In this document: positions 32,653-43,010 of the stretch, piece after piece | How positions within the stretch are numbered: the first letter of the stretch is position 1 | Layout of the letters: each line of letters opens with the position of its first letter | DNA from: Rhynchopus euleeides | Lineage: Eukaryota; Euglenozoa; Diplonemea; Diplonemida; Diplonemidae | DNA length: 64,000 nucleotides | NCBI GenBank assembly: GCA_963210315.1 | Contig: OY723249.1 | Span: forward strand, 992,569-1,056,568 | Direction of reading: 5' to 3' | The notes under the pieces: model-generated | Seen by the model: the letters and a program-made list of their open reading frames with translations, nothing else | Database searches by the model: none | What the model was told of the DNA's origin: nothing | Made by a program: the position numbers and the translations under genes

Positions 32653-33711
32653 CAGGCCTGGGCGGGGAACGAGCCCTTTTTCCAGGTTTTTTGGGTCGGG
32701 GAACCAGGTTTTTTCTAAGAATTTTTACAAGGGATTTTTTGCTCGCCCCCCCACAGTTTCCAGGCGCGTGCCCGTCAGGCGGGACTTTTTCTCTGATTTC
32801 TCTCCGCGTCATCATGTGGCTGGACATGCCAGCAGCTGGAGGACAGTTACAAAGCTGCCACTCCCCGACGCCACCCACGTGCTGGCCCCTTCAGGTCTGA
32901 AAGCCCAAAAGCTCCCGGGGATTTTTGCAGTGGTGCGCACCATATTCAGCGCAGCAGGGTGATCTCTCCGATTTTCCAAAACTGCTGGTTTACTGGTTTG
33001 GGGAACGGTCGCCGGCAGACCGTTGAAATGCCCGTGTTAGCAAGGCACACTCACGTTTCAGGTAGCGTGTCGCGTGTCACGCATGTCGCGAACGCGGCAA
33101 GTGTACCTCCCAGGTGGGGAAGCCCGACCTCCTGTCCGATGTCAGTCAGGCTTCGAAGAAGCGCTTCATGGATGCGGCGCTGACCTCCTACGCTGCACTG
33201 TACCCGGGGAAGTGAGATAGATGGACGGGCACACGCTACATCGGGGGTCTGGGGGGCGGTGCCCCCTAGCCGCCGGAGGCCACGGTAGCGAACATCTGTT
33301 CGTGTGGGCGTCCAGATTCTGTGCGAGTTGGCTGCGTCCTCAGAGGCGACTGGAGTGGCTGGACCCCGACTTGCTGGGATTCGAAGGACTTGAGTACGAG
33401 ACGTACGCCACAGGGGGATCTGGGGGGCGGAGCCCCCCAGCCGCCGGAGGCCACGGTAGTGAACGTCTGGCTCTCCAGTTGGCCAGCAAGGCGAACGGTA
33501 CGTGGGACAGACCTCCCTTCCATCCTTGTGCGCACCCTGTCGACTGGGGAAAACTTAGAAAAAGTTTTTTCCTCTGCGAAACAACCTTAGAAAAAAATTC
33601 CCCTAACAAAATTCTTAGAAAAAAACTTTTTTTCCCCTTACAAAAATTCTTAGAAAAAAAGTTCAGAATCCTGAAAGTGGGGAACAAGCCCCCCAGTTAG
33701 GAACAGCCCTG
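32653..33711 (+). mobile_element. hAT-like non-autonomous element, family A copy 2
   Basis: This 1059-base element starts CAGGCCTGGGCGGGGAAC and ends GAACAGCCCTG. It has a perfect 8-base duplication atttttgg (32645-32652 and 33712-33719). The unoccupied form of this site occurs nearby at 34083-34112 (gaaatttttgggtcgaaa), which confirms both boundaries. It lacks about 120 internal bases present in copy 1 but keeps the two GC-palindrome modules (33243-33300 and 33416-33470) and the subterminal TCTAAGAATTTTT blocks. Confidence 0.9.
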
Positions 33712-33737
33712 ATTTTTGGGTCGAAAATTTTTTTTTT

Positions 33738-33892
33738 CTGACCCGAAAATCTGTGTCTGCGGACTGCCACGCTGTGAAAAATCGGAAAATTTCCGAAAAA
33801 AGTCGAAAATTTTGGCCTTTCCTGGCCTATGTGGTCCCAAAGGGCCCGGGTTGCCCGGATTTTCACCCAAAAACACCCCAAAAAATTTTCCG
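33738..33892 (+). repeat. 155-base dispersed repeat, copy 2
   Basis: Same repeat as 32056-32212. It directly follows the family A element and continues the interrupted site. Confidence 0.75.
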
Positions 33893-33914
33893 CCATATCA
33901 CCCCCCAGACACTA

Positions 33915-34068
33915 GGAGGGTGTATGATTTTCCGGATTTTCCTGTTTTTTCCCGATTTTCCGAAAAATTTGCCACTGGTTGACACAAGGGCGAATTTCGA
34001 GAAAAATCCGAAAATCAGGAAAAATCAGGTTTTTTTCGGATTTCCGGGATGGTCACCATACACCCTCC
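33915..34068. repeat. 154-base inverted-end repeat, copy 3
   Basis: Same repeat as 31127-31280, with ends GGAGGGTGTATG and CATACACCCTCC. It is followed by the unoccupied form of the sites hit by the insertions at 31321 and 32653. Confidence 0.75.
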
Positions 34069-34108
34069 GGAAAAAAATCCGAAATTTTTGGGTCGAAATT
34101 TTTTTTTT

Positions 34109-34262
34109 CTGACCCGAAAATCTGTGTCTGCGGACTGCCACGCTGTGAAAAATCGGAAAATTTCCGAAAAAAGTCGAAAATTTTGGCCTTTCCTGGCCTA
34201 TGTGGTCCCAAAGGGCCCGGGTTGCCCGGATTTTCACCCAAAAACACCCCAAAAAATTTTCC
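34109..34262 (+). repeat. 155-base dispersed repeat, copy 3
   Basis: Same repeat as 32056-32212. It ends in a strong GC hairpin (GCCGCCCTTCGGGCGGC at about 34263-34279). Confidence 0.75.
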
Positions 34263-35397
34263 GCCGCCCTTCGGGCGGCGGATTGGCCGCCTTCGGCGGC
34301 GTCGTCGTTTCACTCTGTACGAAGGACGTCGGTAAAGCCGAGCCCTTTGTACAACCGTTTCACTTCGACTTCTTTTCGGCTGTCTGTTTGTTTGCGTTTC
34401 CAGTCCCGTGCCTGTCTGTCGTCCGGACGCCCTGTTTTTATGGTTTTCTCCTGTTGCTCCGTCACGGCGCCTCATGTTCTGGGGTTGCACGTGTTCTTCT
34501 CGCTGTTGCGGCGCTGCCTGAAAGAACCCCCGTCCGCCCCTCTCGGCTCCATCTCCGAGTGCCTACCTCGTTCTGTCCGCTTTCCCTAGGAGGTACAGAG
34601 AGACCCCCTCTCCCCGCCGAGCATCTCAGAAGATGCCGTGTCCCGCATCCAAATGTAGTTGCAGGTGCCCTCGGTTGCGGTGTTGTAGCGCAGTCCGCGC
34701 CGGTCGGAGGCCACACGCCACTCTGGAGTGCCTCCCACCGTCTGAGACCCCGGGCCCCCCATGGGCTGGGGGGGCCTTCCATCGGCATGGCAATGCCTAC
34801 CAGGTGTCGGACGCGATTCCGACTGTAAAGTGTCACAGTCTGTGGCTCGTCGATGCCAAGATCCTCGTTACGGTCCGATGAAACTGGGTGTTATTCGGAG
34901 CCCTACAACTGCAACACGGGAGGCTTGACAACCGGCTCCTGATGCAGGGAACGTATGCTGCAATTTTATCTGCGTTCATGCAGGCGTTGCCCCGCCTGCA
35001 AGGTGACCGTCTTTTGCTGTCCTCAGGTGTACCGTACCCTGAATGGGAACGGGAAGAACGTTCCTCTCGGGCATGCTACGTTGTCGAAAACTTTGCGATA
35101 CACGGCCAGCTTCCTCGTGGCCTCATGTTCTTCTGTCCCTTCTGTTGTGATGCGTCTCATGGATGTGCCCTGCAGGGCTTCCACACAGTGTCGAGGAGTG
35201 ATCCTCGCACGGAAAAACAATTGGCTTGGTCTTCCCGCTTTCGGGCTCCCGTCTCCGAGAGCCCAGCACAGTTTTGAGTCGGACCTGGGATAGCGGTTCG
35301 AACGGGAATTTCGGGCCGAACCCTGAAATTCTCCAACACCCCATATCGCACCTGAGACGCGGCTTCCTTATCTGAGGGGCCGCGTCCAAATACACGG
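34263..35397. other. Unassigned stretch with weak coding-like frames
   Basis: It begins with two GC hairpins with TTCGG loops (34263-34305). Plus-strand 34888-35277 has a natural-looking translation with FFCPFCCDASHGCALQGFH but no recognised family, and 34633-34881 lies in another frame just before it. These may be remnants of one gene carried between the inverted motifs at 29906 and 35398. Nothing can be assigned. Confidence 0.3.
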
Positions 35398-35443
35398 ACT
35401 TTGCTAAACTGGACCCAACTCCCCACACTCTTTTTTTGGCCAT
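35398..35443 (-). repeat. Inverted terminal motif, right of a 5.5 kb region
   Basis: This is the inverted partner of 29906-29950. Confidence 0.6.
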
Positions 35444-35511
35444 TTTTCCAAAAAAATCCCCCCATTTTTTACAAAATTTTACAGAATTTACAGTTCGTTA
35501 TACATCCTCCT

Positions 35512-35793
35512 CAGAAATTCCTTTGAAATCGGGCTCAAATATGCAAAATAGGCCCACCCCGGAAAAATTTTTGAAAAGGGTCCCCCTATAGACGGTCCAC
35601 CAGAAAACCGCCAAAAAAGTTTTGAGGGGACACAAAAAAACCGGTGCCACCTACCGGTTTTACCGGTCCGCCTGTCCCGCGTGTCCCATGTCCGGTTACC
35701 GGTAAAAAAACCGGTTTTGTGACAAAGGCCCAGCGGTAAACTAGCGGTAAAAACGGTAAAAACGGTAAATTCGGTATTTTGGGGTGACCTCCT
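35512..35793 (+). repeat. 282-base direct repeat, copy 1
   Basis: This block is repeated at 36014-36295, exactly 502 bases on, with no difference noticed. It contains a run of GGTAAAAACGGTAAA-type units and ACCGGTTTTACCGGT palindromes. The spacer (35794-36013) includes a segment also present at 31031-31126. Confidence 0.85.
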
Positions 35794-36013
35794 AAGTCAA
35801 AAAACGCATTTTTTGGGGAAATGCGCCGAGGACCCTCCGGATCGTTTTCTGGGGTTTTTGGGCGATTTTCGGCCATTTTTGGGCATTTTTGGCTGAAATC
35901 CGCCAGATGGCCACCCAAAATTTTTTGAGCTATTTTGGCCAAGTCCGTGCCCGTATGGGCAGAAAAATGGAAATTCGATGACGCGTTTTAGGCCTCAAAA
36001 CGGGCTCAAAACT

Positions 36014-36295
36014 CAGAAATTCCTTTGAAATCGGGCTCAAATATGCAAAATAGGCCCACCCCGGAAAAATTTTTGAAAAGGGTCCCCCTATAGACGGTCC
36101 ACCAGAAAACCGCCAAAAAAGTTTTGAGGGGACACAAAAAAACCGGTGCCACCTACCGGTTTTACCGGTCCGCCTGTCCCGCGTGTCCCATGTCCGGTTA
36201 CCGGTAAAAAAACCGGTTTTGTGACAAAGGCCCAGCGGTAAACTAGCGGTAAAAACGGTAAAAACGGTAAATTCGGTATTTTGGGGTGACCTCCT
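36014..36295 (+). repeat. 282-base direct repeat, copy 2
   Basis: This is the second copy of the block at 35512-35793. It is bounded on the right by the change from GGGGTGACCTCCT into unrelated sequence. Confidence 0.85.
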
Positions 36296-37075
36296 GTGGT
36301 TATAAACAGCAGGTAAACTGTGCCGGGTGCAGTGCCTTTGCAGAACATCACCACGCCAGCAAGGCGTGGGGTATGTTCGCGACTGATGAACCCTTCGGCT
36401 CCTTCACGTTCTCTCAGATTTGCACCCCAGCTTCGAGACTAAGGAGAAGCGCATTGCGGTGGAACCTCCGCTCGGGCAGGTCATACAGCCTTGTCAGTAT
36501 TCGTGACAATCGCACCAGCTCACGAAGAGCGTGTCACCGCAATAGCAACACGATGCATGGGTTCAGCGGTTCTCCCACATGGGATATCCCCTCCGTCCTG
36601 GCCACCGTGTGCCGAACGAGGGAGCGAGAGTCAGGCGAGAGGCTCGCAGACACAGTGCCTACGGCAGTGTCACCCTATCCAGAGGCTGCAGAACAGCTCC
36701 AGAGAACACTTGTATCCCAAGGCCGCGAAGGGGCCCTGGGGAGTGGCAGGAAGGTACAACTCTTCCACCGTAGGATTCCCTTCGTTTCCTCGCGACGTCG
36801 TAACGCTTCGTCGCTCGGAACTTTGTGATATGATATTAGATAATGCCAGGGGGATCTTCGCCATGGTGTCAAAAACGGCGCGCTTTGGTGCATTCCTCCT
36901 ATTTTTAGGAGAAAGCCGCCCGGAATTTCCGAAAATTTGCTGAATAGAGACCCCATCCCACTGATTTCCTGGCATTTAATGCAGAGTACAGTACTGTACT
37001 GTAATGATAATTCGGGGCAGATCTGGCACCCAGCACGGGAGCTGGTTGCATGTGCGGCCCTGCTCTCTCTTGTAA

Positions 37076-37420
37076 GTGTGCAGCGAGAGGCACATCCTTG
37101 GCGGATCTGCCCCTCGCAAAAAAGGGTGGGAAACGGGATGTGCCACTTTGGAGGAGAGAGAGTGGGTGAAATGCGAAGAAATCTTGCAGGGAAGCGCCTT
37201 CAAGCACCACACGCCAGAGATCTCCGATATGCAGAACAAAGGATACTGCACAAGGATACTCCGGATAGCAAAAAAAATGGGGCCTGAGGAGATGCCTGCG
37301 TCTTTGGAACAGGTGAACGACTTGGCCCTATCGATTTGGCCGTTCGCTGAGCCTTTCTCAAACCAATACCAGTCTGCTATCCAGCGCAAAGGCTACTCGG
37401 ATTCACCAAACTCGCTTTGA
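37076..37420 (+). CDS. Possible exon or short gene, unknown function
   Basis: This open stretch of 114 codons ends at a stop (37420). Its translation is compositionally ordinary (for example EEREWVKCEEILQGSAFKHH and SLEQVNDLALSIWPFAEPF). No family was recognised. A good ATG is lacking near its start, so it would be a last exon of a plus-strand gene whose other exons I cannot place, or a relic. Confidence 0.25.
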   Translation: MCSERHILGGSAPRKKGWETGCATLEEREWVKCEEILQGSAFKHHTPEISDMQNKGYCTRILRIAKKMGPEEMPASLEQVNDLALSIWPFAEPFSNQYQSAIQRKGYSDSPNSL

Positions 37421-39489
37421 GTCAGGGGGGGCAAGCCCAGGTCAAACTCCGCCTGGATCAAGCCGTCTCGAATGTGAATCAATGATGAATGACACAGAAT
37501 GCCACATCATCAGTCGGGCAATGCCGACAACTGTCAAATAAACCAACACCGGGCAGTTGTATTTTTCTTTTTGCTCACAAAGCCGGGTGCGGTGCGGTGC
37601 GGTGCCGAGCCGCAGCAAAGCAACAATCCTACCGCACCCCACTTCAGAGTCTGATTTGCTTGTTTCTTTTGGAGAACACCGTTTCGAAAGATATTCAGCG
37701 GCGCCCCTCGCCAACCCACCCACCCCCCCCCCCTTCCCCTCCGAGAGGGATGGAGGGAGGGAGAGGGGGGGGGCTGCTGCGGTTCGGATCCACCCCGTTC
37801 CCCTCCCCCCCGCTACCTGCTTTGGCACAAGGGGGTCCGTTGTATGAAGGGGAAAACAGTCCAGGATCACCGAACAGACCAAATCGGGAAAGATACGTTC
37901 TGGGGGGGGGGGGGAGGGGGGTTTTTTTCTGCTCGTCTGCAAGGAGGGAAAATGGGAATACGAGCAGGCTAGGGGGGAGAGGGGAGGGGACAGGAGAAGG
38001 GGGTGGGGGGGGCCGGCAGTGATTTTCCGATTGTACCGGGTCCTACCGGCACCCTGTTGAAAGATAATGGGCCTGCAAAAAATACATAACGCATCAACGC
38101 ATTGTGGATCTGGGAGAGTGGTTTCCCATGGTATACACACGGAGATGATGCACAGCATGGCCATCACGCGCACTACTGCGGCATTTATTTTGACTGGCAT
38201 ATGTTGCAGGCTGAAGCACCGCTCGGGGAGGGGAGGGATAAGGTGTGGTAACCAAATTCTGCCACTGGGTCTCGCAATTCCCGTCAATCGCATAGATTCC
38301 GTTTTTCGACAGATTATGGATACACACACCTAATCCGGTTTCCCCCCAGGGTATATCCTCGCATATCATCCCCCGCACACCCGATACGGCGGCTGAGTCT
38401 CGGACTGCATTTCGACGGGGTCCCTCGTTCCACCCTATCTTTTGGCACAAGCTTTTCGGAACTCTCGAACCTGTTCTCCGATCAGAACAACACGAGGCCC
38501 GGTGCATGCCGACAGAACCGTCGATTCAGGCAGGCATCTCGTTTTGCAACACATCCATCCAATATGAATGCCGCTGATAGCGGGGCAGCCTTTCCATTAT
38601 CTGGTTTATTCTTCCTTGATCTTGTCAGTGTTTCTTCGCTGAGAATCAATAAGGAAGCACGCCTCTCGCCCCTCCCCCCCTCCCCTCCCCCCCCCCGTCC
38701 CCCCACCCCTCCACACAGGGCCTCTGCTCGTCGGCAGTTTCTTCGGATAATAGGGGAGAGGGTCGCAACGTTCAACGAGCTGACCAATCGTTGCTACCAA
38801 TCGGTTGCCCGGTTTGTCGTGGCGGCGTACAATATTCAGGGAGTGTGGGGTGTGGTATGGGGTTCCTTTTGCGGAAGCGTATGGTGCTGTGTGGGCGGGG
38901 GGGAGGGGTGGTGGGGGCAGTGAAGGAGAAGAAAAATAAAAAGAAAAAAAGACAGAGCTGCCCTCCCTTCACTCGATGTGCATGTGGGCGGGGGATACAC
39001 GGCGCGCGACGCAGGAGTCGTCGGCACAGTTTTTCCTGATATTTTTTTAAAGGGGGGGGCTTCCTTTGAATTCCCTGCATCCGTCACCCTTGCATTGCAC
39101 TGCGCCAGCATTTCCCCTCTCTACGGTTCTACAGCCTCAGAGTGATGGGGCCTCCCTGGGGAAGACACCGCCATCGTTTTTTTTCTTGAGCGCTCAAACG
39201 AGCCCAAAAGAAGTGAAGTCAGGGGGAAGAGAGAGAGGGAGGGGAGGGGGCGATGCCGTCCCTTCCGGAAACAACAAAACGCCCGCTGGCCGACACACCA
39301 ACAGATTTTCCGTGAACCATATTGCCTCCACCCCGCCATCAACAGAAAGTGGAGGGAGGAGGACAGCCAGGAACAGGCTCTGTCAGAACCAGCTATTACT
39401 TTGAAATTCGAAGTCAGGTGTCCAGGCAATCCGGTGCGACATCAACACGTGGGAAGGGGGTGGGAATGGGGGGGGGGGGGGGGGGGAGG
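37421..39489. other. Stretch without a confident gene
   Basis: This spacer contains G/C runs (about 37718-37740, 37901-37921, 38680-38700 and 39468-39486). No gene, repeat pair or element end was recognised. Confidence 0.45.
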
Positions 39490-40172
39490 CAGGGTTTTCG
39501 CTAGCACCGGGGGGGTCAGGCGGTAAAAATATCGGTGCGGTGCTCTTCGAACCGAAAATCAGAGGGGGAAAAAAAAAACTTTCCGCGGTGGTGCTTTGCA
39601 CCGAAAAATCCCCACCCCATCGGGAGCGCACCACGCGAACACACGTTCCGCTCTTTGCTGTAGTGTAGGTGTACTGATGGTTCACCGCAGCGCGGTGTAC
39701 CATCGGTGTACCTACACGAGTGTACGGGCACTGGGTGCCACTGACCCCCGATTCGAATGGTTTCGGGGTCGTTTTGTCCAACGACGCCCCTTTCTCGACA
39801 TGTTGCCGTCGCATCCACGCAAGGTGGTGGCGATCTCGTAGACAGGCACACGGCACAGGGGGGTCTGGGGGGCGGAGCCCCCCAGCCGCCGGAGGCCACG
39901 GTAGTGAACATCTGTTCATTGCAGTCTCGGGCAGTCGGGATTCCCTCGGGTTTGTGATGCTCGTAAGTAGGCTTCGCTGTTTCGCAGCCCGACCAGCAGG
40001 AGATCACCGGTCACCGGAACACCAAAAAAAATCGGGGGGGAAAAAAAAAACAAAAACGGTGCTAAGCACCGCTCCCAAGGGCGGTGCTTTGCACATTCCA
40101 AAAAACCGAAAAAACCCCAGAAAAAAAACAATTGGTGCAAAGCACCGGTTTTCGGTGCTAGCGAAACCCCTG
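39490..40172. mobile_element. hAT-like MITE, family D copy 2 (inverted)
   Basis: This 683-base relative of 27215-27658 lies in opposite orientation. The left end is CAGGGTTTTCGCTAGCAC and the right end GTGCTAGCGAAACCCCTG. The flanks are G-rich (gggggagg on the left, and the same eight bases one position in on the right), so the duplication is compatible but ambiguous by one base. It has one GC-palindrome module (39857-39916) and about 240 bases more at its right side than the shorter copy, with repeated GGTGCTTTGCACC-like palindromes near 40060-40150. Confidence 0.8.
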
Positions 40173-42890
40173 CGGGGGAGGGTGATCTCGTTTATTTTTT
40201 CCTGCCACCCTCAGCATCACACTGGTTGAGTCTTCTTGATGCAAAGCCTTTTTGCACACACCCCACCCCCCCACCTGCATGTCTCCATAGGCCCGGGGCG
40301 AGATATGAGACTTGAAAGTGGCTTTGTTGGAATGAGAGTGATTTGTGATGTACACCTGCTGGCACCGACGAGAAGAGATTGACGCAGATGGATCGGGGTC
40401 GGCAGGCATGCATGCTACTAACTGGCCAAGAGAATGATCGGCAAATGCCAGCCAGGTTCAGAAGGGCCTGCCTCGGTGCATCGTGCCTGGGGTCATTTCG
40501 CGGCACTTCTACCCTGCTGCCCTGGAACTGACAAAAGATATTTGCAGTATGCGGGGATAAGATCCATTTGGCGCGTTGCATCGCCAGATGGCATAGCGCA
40601 CAGAGACACCTCAACGATCAGCTCAGCGGACACATTATTCACGATACGAGAAAAAGAAACCTTGTCGGTGAACAGTTTGTATAGCTGGCAGCGCGTTTGG
40701 GTGACAAAACGTAGTAAACCTTGCCTTGTTGCTGTGGCTGCCACCAACAAAAAAAATATCGCAGGAAGTTTGTTCACCCGGGTTTGGCGCACAAACAACG
40801 CCTTCTCTCTGTTTGAGAATTGCCATTGGGGGGGGGGGTATTGAAATAGAAGTAGAAGGAAGCACAAGGATGATCCCATTTGGGGGGGGGGGGGGGGTAA
40901 CAAAGCAGAACTTGTTCCAATCGGAAGAGACCCCACTGGGCAGTGCGGAAGGGGGGTGGGAATCGCGGCAATACCAGAGGGGGCCTTTCGGCCGCCATCG
41001 TGTATTCGGCCCAGTTTGCAGTTCTCTTCGATTATCTGGTGACATTTTTTTTTACTAGTTACGAGCGACGAAGCGTAGCGAAGTCGCGAAGTAACGAAGG
41101 AAATCGTACGACTGAAGCTTTGGATTAGCACCTCATGCCACTTCACAGGGCCTCAACACAGCCTTGAGACAGCAAGTGTGCGCTCAACAAAAAGTAGTCC
41201 GGAACTGTTCTCCCACAGTTGCTGGACAGGGTGTCTATAATAAAGCGAAAGGAGTACGATTTTGGTATGACTTTGTGTGTTACCCTGTTGAGGGTGAATG
41301 ACGAAAAGGCAGCCACCTACACCGCGGCATTGCCTGAACAACTGTGATGATCACAGCGAAGTAGTAATCCTTCCTGCCTTGCCCAGCAACGCACTGAACG
41401 CACACTTGTGTCTCAGGGCTGTGTTGAGGCCCTGTGGGTGGTATGAAGTAAGAATCTTTGATCTTCAGCCGTACGATTTCCTTCGTTGTTGTGATTGCAG
41501 ATTCCCCTGGGAAAACACCGAAATCAGACACCACCGCAACTGATTCGTGTGTAAAAATACCTCTGATTTGAGTGACCGGGCACCACACGACATCCTGGGG
41601 GTTTTTTTGATAAAACTCCTGGAGGCCGGGATGCCCTCACAGCCCTCAATGAAAACACGCCTCTCTTCATTAAACCAACGCGATGCCAACTCCCCGTTTG
41701 GGCAGGAGAATGCACAGGAATCACACGGCATCCGATTCAGAATGGTTGCCTGGGCGTCCAGAAAGCACTTTGCACCTGAAGGGATCGAATTGGTGATACA
41801 TATTCGAGAGTGGAAGTACATCACGAATACACACCTGCAGTACAAAATGAAGAATACTAGAAATTTGACTTGTTTCACGAGGTTCCAGCACAGGAATGCA
41901 CTGGAGTCAGTCGGGCAACGGGCTATGCACTGGTGGAACATCGGATATTTCTAATGCCACCGCGTGCCTAGAAGATGGGATTATCACCCGACCACCAGGC
42001 TTTCCGCCATGTTGTTCAGCAGCTTCTAATTGTAGGAGTAGACTGATGGAGGAGAGTGCTTCGCGATGACTCACACAATGCAAGATCCCACTGCACACCC
42101 ACATAATAATCGTAGCGTTGCAACAAAGAAGTCAATCACGAAGGTAAGGTAGTAATACGACACCAGGCGAGCCTCCTGGGTGGCGTGCCCCGAGTCGGAG
42201 TCCGCTGTCGGGGCAGTTCATATGAACTCCCCTGGGAGGGAGGCATTGCCACCCGCTTCCTTGTACAGAATTGAAGAAGGCCCTACACACATCACTACAC
42301 TTCCCGTGGCACAAAGGGAACAGGCATTGCCAGCCGTGTACTGCTGCGGACATCCAGCGAGAGCTGGAAACCCGAAGGGCCTCTGTCTTCATTCTCCCTT
42401 CACTCAAAACCAAACTAAACCGACACTGCACCCAAATAACAAATGCGAACAGGGAAGGGTGCAATTCAGGAAGGAGAGTGGAGGTGCGCCCTGCAATTCA
42501 CCTACATCTACTCGTGTGGAATGAGCGTGTCCTCAGCATATTGAAGCATGTGTTCTATTGAGTTTTGTAGCTTCGTTGGCTGTGCCGCCGCTAGCTCTTT
42601 CTTCGTGCTGACCTGACGGCCTCTTGTCTCACCCCCCCCCCCCCCCCTACCCCGCACGCTCTGTTCTGCCCCAGAACGAAAAACCTCAATTCCGTACACT
42701 GCGAGATTTGATGTTTCATTCACGGTTTCACTTCTAGCAGCTTGGCTTGGAACTGTCACTGAGCAGCTCGCTTGAGTGGGATAATGACATGCGTTCTTGT
42801 TTGCAACGTGTCGTGCGAGTCACCTCCATGTCAGCACAGGCCCGCTCTGATTTTTTTCCCAAGAGAGAATGGAATACGATACTACGATAC
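40173..42890. other. Unassigned stretch with exon-like fragments
   Basis: Minus-strand 41561-41842 gives a coding-looking stretch (ILNRMPCDSCAFSCPNGELA, WFNEERRVFIEGCEGIPAS) that ends at a donor-like GTATTT. Minus-strand about 41360-41506 gives another, including KEIVRLKIKDSYFIPP. The two do not join in frame at the obvious splice sites. The plus strand at about 41085-41190 is a diverged inverted copy of 41395-41510, and a related sequence occurs at 36760-36840 on the minus strand. This could be a damaged gene family or an unknown repeat. Confidence 0.3.
40839..40875 (+). repeat. Dispersed TAxTGAAATAGAAG repeat, copy 2
   Basis: The core TATTGAAATAGAAGTAGAAG follows directly after a G run, then GAAGCACAAGGATGATC. 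The tail seen in the longer copies is missing. Confidence 0.7.
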
Positions 42891-42893
42891 TGC

Positions 42894-42998
42894 GGGGGTC
42901 TTCGCTACGGGGCGATCGTCGGTGCATTTTGGTGCATTTGCTGCCGAATTGGCTGAAAACTGACGAAGATAGACGAAGAATAACCAGCGAAGACCCCC
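42894..42998. mobile_element. Tiny inverted-repeat element
   Basis: About 105 bases are bounded by GGGGGTCTTCGCT and AGCGAAGACCCCC, with an internal AGACGAAGA echo. The size and ends suggest a very small MITE; target duplications were not resolved. Confidence 0.45.
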
Positions 42999-43010
42999 CC
43001 TATAAATGTT

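Noticed and set aside
35512-36295. Direct repeats as the ends of a small LTR-type element
   Set aside because: The 220-base spacer holds no primer site, polypurine tract or coding sequence, and the repeats lack TG...CA ends; local duplication explains them.
41360-41842. Two-exon minus-strand gene
   Set aside because: A donor-like GTATTT and an acceptor-like CCCAG lie 54 bases apart, but joining them puts the second open stretch out of frame; not reported as a gene.
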